Source of the DNA: Clostridiales bacterium
Lineage (GTDB): Bacteria > Bacillota > Clostridia > Oscillospirales > Oscillospiraceae
DNA: 10,429 nucleotides
Assembly (NCBI GenBank): GCA_021203685.1
Contig: JAJQAS010000169.1
Location: 1 to 10,429 of the forward strand
Direction of reading: 5' to 3'
Under the pieces are notes generated by a model that was not told the DNA's origin, made no database searches, and saw nothing but the letters and a program-made list of their open reading frames with translations. The first letter of the stretch is position 1. Every line of letters begins with the position of its first letter. Shown one piece after another: positions 7,344-10,429 of this stretch. The translations under genes were made by a program, and so were the position numbers.

Positions 7344-7372
7344 ATTATAACGCATTCAGATATTCATTTCAA
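7344..7372 (-). promoter_or_regulatory. sigma-A type promoter of the LysR gene
   Basis: On the minus strand, TTGAAA (7372-7367) and a perfect TATAAT (7349-7344) are separated by 17 bp. Predicted transcription starts near 7337, giving a leader of about 22 bases to the ATG at 7315. The -10 box overlaps the upstream ATG, which supports the shorter start. Confidence 0.75.
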
Positions 7373-7399
7373 GCATAACCAGAAATAGAAACAAAGTAT

Positions 7400-7428
7400 T
7401 TGCTATTCTCCTGGCGAAAATATAAAAT
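7400..7428 (+). promoter_or_regulatory. sigma-A type promoter of the acetyltransferase/redox operon
   Basis: TTGCTA (7400-7405) and TAAAAT (7423-7428) are separated by exactly 17 bp, with an A-rich spacer end. Transcription would start near 7435, about 19 bases before the ATG at 7454. The 27 bp between the two divergent -35 boxes (7373-7399, AT-rich) is where a LysR dimer or tetramer would be expected to bind. I do not see a clear T-N11-A dyad that I would call an operator. Confidence 0.7.
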
Positions 7429-7453
7429 AGAGGCACGAGAGGAGTGAGCAGCC

Positions 7454-7696
7454 ATGCCGGAGGCCAACAACGAGACCCAGCGCTTTTATCAAAATCTGGT
7501 GGACATCGGGTTTGGAGAGGAAATGGTCTCTCATTGCGTCCTGCTCAGACAGGAGGGCCGCACCGGGGAGCTGCTGCACACCCTGCAAAACAGCCGCCGG
7601 GAATTGCTGACCCAAATCCATGCAGAGCAGAAAAAGCTGGACTGCCTGGACTATCTGGTCTGCTGGCTCAGCAAAAGAGGGGGGACGAACCATTGA
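7454..7696 (+). CDS. small helical protein, MerR C-terminus-like, function unknown
   Basis: An 80-residue protein, first gene of the operon driven by the promoter at 7400-7428. It has a strong ribosome site, GAGAGGAG (7437-7444), 9 bases before the ATG. It appears mostly alpha-helical. The second half, HTLQNSRRELLTQIHAEQKK and the following LDCLDYLVCWL (43-72), resembles the dimerising coiled coil at the C-terminus of MerR-family regulators, where a QKKLDCLDY-type ending is common. No helix-turn-helix is present and there is no room for one. The first half includes IGFGEEMVSHCVLLRQEG (18-35). Three cysteines (28, 64, 70) are present. Its stop overlaps the start of the acetyltransferase by 4 bases, so the two are translationally coupled. 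It may be a small adaptor or co-regulator; that is inference. The MerR resemblance is from memory, not a search. Confidence 0.8.
   Translation: MPEANNETQRFYQNLVDIGFGEEMVSHCVLLRQEGRTGELLHTLQNSRRELLTQIHAEQKKLDCLDYLVCWLSKRGGTNH
7675..7684 (+). promoter_or_regulatory. ribosome binding site fixing the TTG start of the acetyltransferase
   Basis: AAGAGGGGGG lies 8 bases before the TTG at 7693, inside the end of the preceding gene. No ATG occurs in frame near it, and the protein's family similarity begins shortly afterwards. This supports a TTG start coupled to the TGA at 7694-7696. Confidence 0.6.
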
Positions 7697-8262
7697 CCAT
7701 TCAAGATGTCATTGCAAGCTATTATAACGAGGATACGGAAAATGAGGCTTGCAGCGCCTGCGCCGATACCCTTTACCAGGAGGCCCTCCGCATTACGATG
7801 GAACTGAACAACCAATACCATACGCCGGAAGAAATTCGGGAGATCATGAGCCGCCTGACCGGGCGGAAAATCGACGCCTCCTTCCGGATGTTTCCGCCGT
7901 TTTACACGGATTTCGGGAAGAATATCCACATTGGGAAAGATGTTTTTATCAATTCCGGCTGTCACTTTCAGGACCAGGGCGGTATCGAAGTTGGCGATGG
8001 CGTTTTTCTGGGCCACAACGTAGTGCTGGCCACCATCAACCACGACCTGGACCCGGCGCAAAACCGCAAAAACCACTACGCGCCTATAAAAATCGGCGCC
8101 CATGTGTGGGTCGGCTCCAACGCGACGGTTCTCCCCGGCGTGACCGTTGGGGAGTGGTCGGTGGTGGCGGCGGGAGCTGTCGTGACGAAGGATGTGCCGC
8201 CCTACACGGTAGTTGGTGGCGTTCCCGCGAAACTCATCCGGAAAATCGACAGGGAGGGGTAG
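7693..8262 (+). CDS. sugar O-acetyltransferase, maltose/galactoside acetyltransferase family
   Basis: A 189-residue enzyme of the left-handed beta-helix (hexapeptide repeat) acetyltransferases, expected to transfer acetyl from acetyl-CoA to a hydroxyl of a sugar or similar small molecule. Residues 1-60 form the short helical N-terminal segment of the maltose acetyltransferase type. From about 75 the hexapeptide repeats run through IHIGKDVFIN, GGIEVGDGVFLGH, IKIGAHVWVGSNATVLPGV and TVGEWSVVAAGAVVTKDVPP. H117 in ATINHDLDP matches the catalytic histidine of the family. The end, VVGGVPAKLIRKI (173-185), is the usual closing motif. The start is TTG at 7693, overlapping the previous stop as TTGA; a frame reaching back to 7444 exists only as a shadow of the small gene. 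The lipoprotein gene begins one base after its stop. The acceptor is unknown; family members often detoxify non-metabolisable sugars. Confidence 0.92.
   Translation: MTIQDVIASYYNEDTENEACSACADTLYQEALRITMELNNQYHTPEEIREIMSRLTGRKIDASFRMFPPFYTDFGKNIHIGKDVFINSGCHFQDQGGIEVGDGVFLGHNVVLATINHDLDPAQNRKNHYAPIKIGAHVWVGSNATVLPGVTVGEWSVVAAGAVVTKDVPPYTVVGGVPAKLIRKIDREG
8251..8259 (+). promoter_or_regulatory. ribosome binding site fixing the GTG start of the lipoprotein
   Basis: AGGGAGGGG lies 4 bases before the GTG at 8264 and within the last codons of the acetyltransferase gene. An in-frame upstream ATG at 8213 would add 17 hydrophilic residues in front of the signal peptide, so the GTG is preferred. Confidence 0.65.
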
Positions 8263-8263
8263 T

Positions 8264-9808
8264 GTGAAGAGAGTGCTTGTATTTTTCCTGTGCTTCTGTA
8301 TGCTGTTCCTGCTGGCAGCCTGCGGCGGGCAGGGCGCGGAGCCTTCGTCCGATTCTGAAAGTGTGGAACGCAGCGCTGTGGAAGACACGGAAACGCTGCC
8401 AGACACCCCGGAAGAAGCAGACGGGGAAGCGTCTGACGCAGAGACGGACGAAGCCGCAGAGGAAACGTCCGATTCCGACAGCGCCTCCTCCGGCAGCAAT
8501 ATTCTGGTCGCTTATTTTTCCTGCACCGGAACAACGGAGCAAATCGCAGCGTGGATCGTCAATGCAACCGGTGCGGACAGTTATGAAATTGTGCCGGAAG
8601 TCCCTTACACAGAGGACGATTTGGCGTATTATACCGGTGGACGCGCCGACCAGGAGCAGGCGGATTCCTCCGCCCGCCCCGCAATCTCCGGCAGCGTGGA
8701 GAACATAGAGCAGTACGATGTGATTTTTCTCGGCTACCCCATCTGGCACGGACAGGCCCCGCGTATCATCAGCACCTTTTTGGAGAGCTATGATTTTTCG
8801 GGTGTGACCATCATCCCCTTCTGTACCTCCCACAGCAGCGGCATCGGCTCCAGCGCCGAAAATCTGCACAGCCTCTGCTCCGACACCGTCACCTGGCTGG
8901 ACGGGCGGCGCTTCTCCGGGGACGCAGCGGAAAGTGACGTGGCCGAATGGGTCGAAAGCCTGGACTTACCGGAAAGCGAGGCGCGCACCGTGGGTGAATT
9001 TGATTTTGAAACCAAAACCGTCTTGCTCAACAGCGGCTATGAAATGCCCATCATGGGACTTGGCACCTACAGCCTGACAGACGAGGAGTGTGCCGTTTCC
9101 ATTGCAGCCCTGCTGGAGGCGGGCGGCAGGTTGATCGACACCGCGTATATGTATGGCAATGAGGCCGCTGTGGGCCAGGTCATCCGTGATTCGGATGTGC
9201 CGCGAGAGGAAATTTTCGTCATCACCAAGCTCTACCCCAGCCAGTTTGACAACGCCGCCGAAGCCATTGATGAGGCGCTGGAGCGGATGGGGCTGGATTA
9301 CATCGACATGATTCTTCTGCACCATCCGGGAGACGGCGATGTGGAGGCGTATCTGGCGCTGGAACAGGCGGTTGCAGACGGCAAGGTTCACTCCATTGGC
9401 TTGTCAAACTGGTATGTGGAAGAACTGGAGGAGTTTCTGCCCCAGGTGAACATCACCCCGGCGCTGGTGCAGAACGAAATCCATCCCTATTACCAGGAAA
9501 ATGATGTGATTCCCTATATTCAATCGCTGGGAATTGTGGTACAGGGCTGGTATCCTCTCGGCGGACGAGGACACACGGCGGAACTGCTGGGAGATGAAAC
9601 CATTACCGCTGTCGCTGAGGCGCATGGGGTTTCCTCCGCGCAGGTGATTTTGCGGTGGAATTTGCAGAAAGGGGTCGTGGTGATCCCCGGCTCCAGCGAC
9701 CCAGAGCATATCCGGGAAAACCTCGACCTGTTCAGCTTTGAACTGACTGACGAGGAGATGGAACAAATCAACAATTTAGACCGCAATGAAAAACACGATT
9801 GGTATTAA
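8264..9808 (+). CDS. lipoprotein with fused flavodoxin-like and aldo/keto reductase domains
   Basis: A 514-residue fusion. Residues 1-20 are a lipoprotein signal peptide: VKR, a hydrophobic core, then lipobox LAAC with C20 as the lipidated cysteine. Residues 25-78 are a Ser/Asp/Glu-rich acidic linker. Residues about 79-233 are flavodoxin-like: ILVAYFSCTGTTEQIA with the FMN phosphate loop (86-91), then FLGYPIWHGQAPR (155-167). Residues about 246-514 are an aldo/keto reductase with the full catalytic tetrad D292, Y297 (DTAYMYGNE), K322 (VITKLYP) and H353 (LLHHP). The nucleotide-binding loop reads IPGSSDPEHIREN (474-486). It has Gly476 and His482 where NADPH-binding Lys and Arg are common. Export is inferred from the lipobox; NADPH and FMN are normally cytoplasmic, so the electron source is unclear. 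It is co-transcribed with the acetyltransferase (1-base gap) and followed by an alpha/beta hydrolase. A carbonyl or quinone reductase role at the membrane surface is possible. The domains are clear, the substrate is not. Confidence 0.92.
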   Translation: MKRVLVFFLCFCMLFLLAACGGQGAEPSSDSESVERSAVEDTETLPDTPEEADGEASDAETDEAAEETSDSDSASSGSNILVAYFSCTGTTEQIAAWIVNATGADSYEIVPEVPYTEDDLAYYTGGRADQEQADSSARPAISGSVENIEQYDVIFLGYPIWHGQAPRIISTFLESYDFSGVTIIPFCTSHSSGIGSSAENLHSLCSDTVTWLDGRRFSGDAAESDVAEWVESLDLPESEARTVGEFDFETKTVLLNSGYEMPIMGLGTYSLTDEECAVSIAALLEAGGRLIDTAYMYGNEAAVGQVIRDSDVPREEIFVITKLYPSQFDNAAEAIDEALERMGLDYIDMILLHHPGDGDVEAYLALEQAVADGKVHSIGLSNWYVEELEEFLPQVNITPALVQNEIHPYYQENDVIPYIQSLGIVVQGWYPLGGRGHTAELLGDETITAVAEAHGVSSAQVILRWNLQKGVVVIPGSSDPEHIRENLDLFSFELTDEEMEQINNLDRNEKHDWY

Positions 9809-9830
9809 AACTCAACCCAAAAATTCAGAA

Positions 9831-9837
9831 AGTGAGG
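9831..9837 (+). promoter_or_regulatory. ribosome binding site of the alpha/beta hydrolase
   Basis: AGTGAGG lies 8 bases before the ATG at 9846. The 37-base gap after the lipoprotein gene contains no hairpin or T-tract, so read-through from the operon is expected. Confidence 0.5.
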
Positions 9838-9845
9838 CATTTATC

Positions 9846-10429
9846 ATGGAAGAAAAGCTGAACCTGACAATGGAGTGGGACAAGACTTTCCCCAAAAGCG
9901 ACAAGGTGAACCACCGCAAGGTCACCTTCCACAATCGCTACGGCATTACCCTGGCCGCCGACCTCTACGAGCCGAGAGGCGCAGAGGGACGGCTCCCGGC
10001 CCTCGCCGTGTGCGGCCCCTTCGGTGCGGTGAAGGAGCAGTCCTCCGGGCTGTACGCCCAGACTATGGCGGAGCGGGGTTTTTTGACCATCGCCTTTGAC
10101 CCCTCCTACACCGGCGAGAGCGGCGGTACACCCCGCTATATGGCCTCTCCGGACATCAATACCGAGGACTTTATGGCGGCTGTGGACTTCCTCTCGGTGC
10201 AGAACAACGTGGACCCGGAAAGAATCGGCATCATCGGCATCTGCGGCTGGGGCGGCATGGCCCTGAACGCCGCGGCGCTGGACACCCGCATCAAGGCCAC
10301 GGTGTCCTCTACCATGTACGACATGACCCGCGTCAGCGCCAAGGGCTACTTCGACAGCGAGGACAGCGAGGAGGCCCGGTACGAAAAGCGCAAGGCCCTC
10401 TGTGCCCAGCGCATTGTCGATTACAAGAG
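9846..10429 (+). CDS. alpha/beta hydrolase, YcjY/dienelactone hydrolase-like (partial, runs off the window)
   Basis: The first 194 residues of an alpha/beta hydrolase with no stop before the window end. The start is supported by the ribosome site at 9831-9837 and by a typical family beginning. The fold is seen in the strand LPALAVCGPFG (50-60, oxyanion region), FLTIAFDPSYTGESGG (79-94), and the nucleophile elbow IGIIGICGWGG (127-137). At the nucleophile position the residue is C133 instead of serine, as in dienelactone hydrolases and some YcjY-like proteins. The acid and histidine of the triad should lie beyond the window. There is no signal peptide, so it is cytoplasmic, unlike the lipoprotein upstream. 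It probably belongs to the same operon and LysR regulon. The substrate is unknown; an ester or lactone is the family expectation. Confidence 0.9.
   Translation, partial: MEEKLNLTMEWDKTFPKSDKVNHRKVTFHNRYGITLAADLYEPRGAEGRLPALAVCGPFGAVKEQSSGLYAQTMAERGFLTIAFDPSYTGESGGTPRYMASPDINTEDFMAAVDFLSVQNNVDPERIGIIGICGWGGMALNAAALDTRIKATVSSTMYDMTRVSAKGYFDSEDSEEARYEKRKALCAQRIVDYK

Noticed and set aside
7316..7345. Ten-residue extension of the LysR protein from the ATG at 7345
   Set aside because: That ATG overlaps the TATAAT box and lies upstream of the predicted transcript start, whereas the ATG at 7315 has GGGAGGA at 6 bases.
7366..7405. T-N11-A LysR operator dyad
   Set aside because: I found only a weak AGCA/TGCT pairing 25 bases apart (7372-7375 and 7401-7404), which does not match a normal LysR box. 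I do not annotate an operator.
7444..7692. 83-residue extension of the acetyltransferase from a GTG at 7444
   Set aside because: This frame is the shadow of the 80-residue gene, which has its own promoter and ribosome site. The TTG at 7693 with AAGAGGGGGG is a better start.
1..10429. CRISPR arrays, insertion sequences, tRNA genes, attachment sites
   Set aside because: No spaced direct repeats, transposase motifs, tRNA-like folds or long duplicated ends were seen by eye on either strand.

Overview
The window is a GC-rich (third-position G/C biased) stretch of a chromosome that looks like a gut Clostridia/Firmicutes organism, most likely Oscillospirales. This rests on protein style only: Firmicutes-type GH3/GH1/GH43 enzymes, a short Firmicutes lipobox, strong GGAGG-type ribosome binding sites and GTG/TTG starts. 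It is inference, not a database match. I see no mobile element, CRISPR array, tRNA or rRNA. No gene-free stretch exceeds 300 bases; the longest is 5262-5499.

Region 1 (1-5261, + strand) is a glycoside hydrolase operon. It begins with the probable 3' end of an upstream gene and an intercistronic hairpin. Three tightly spaced genes follow: a GH3 beta-glucosidase, a GH1 beta-glucosidase and a GH43 arabinofuranosidase/xylosidase-type enzyme. None has a signal peptide, so the operon probably hydrolyses small imported glycosides or oligosaccharides in the cytoplasm. A hairpin laid over the GH43 stop codon, followed by a T-rich stretch, may end the transcript.

Region 2 (5262-6380, + strand) is a single gene for a zinc-containing Sir2 NAD-dependent protein deacylase. 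It has its own probable extended -10 promoter and a very strong intrinsic terminator.

Region 3 (6416-10429) is a LysR-type regulator on the minus strand facing away from a + strand operon. Both directions have well-formed sigma-A promoters (17-bp spacers), with the two -35 boxes 27 bp apart. The operon encodes an 80-residue helical protein of unknown function, a hexapeptide-repeat sugar O-acetyltransferase, a predicted lipoprotein that fuses a flavodoxin-like domain to an aldo/keto reductase, and an alpha/beta hydrolase cut off by the window end. The first three genes are coupled by a 4-base overlap and a 1-base gap, with ATG, TTG and GTG starts.

The most unusual item is the surface-anchored flavodoxin/aldo-keto reductase fusion. 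It places two cofactor-dependent redox domains on what should be the outer face of the membrane, under probable control of the adjacent LysR regulator.
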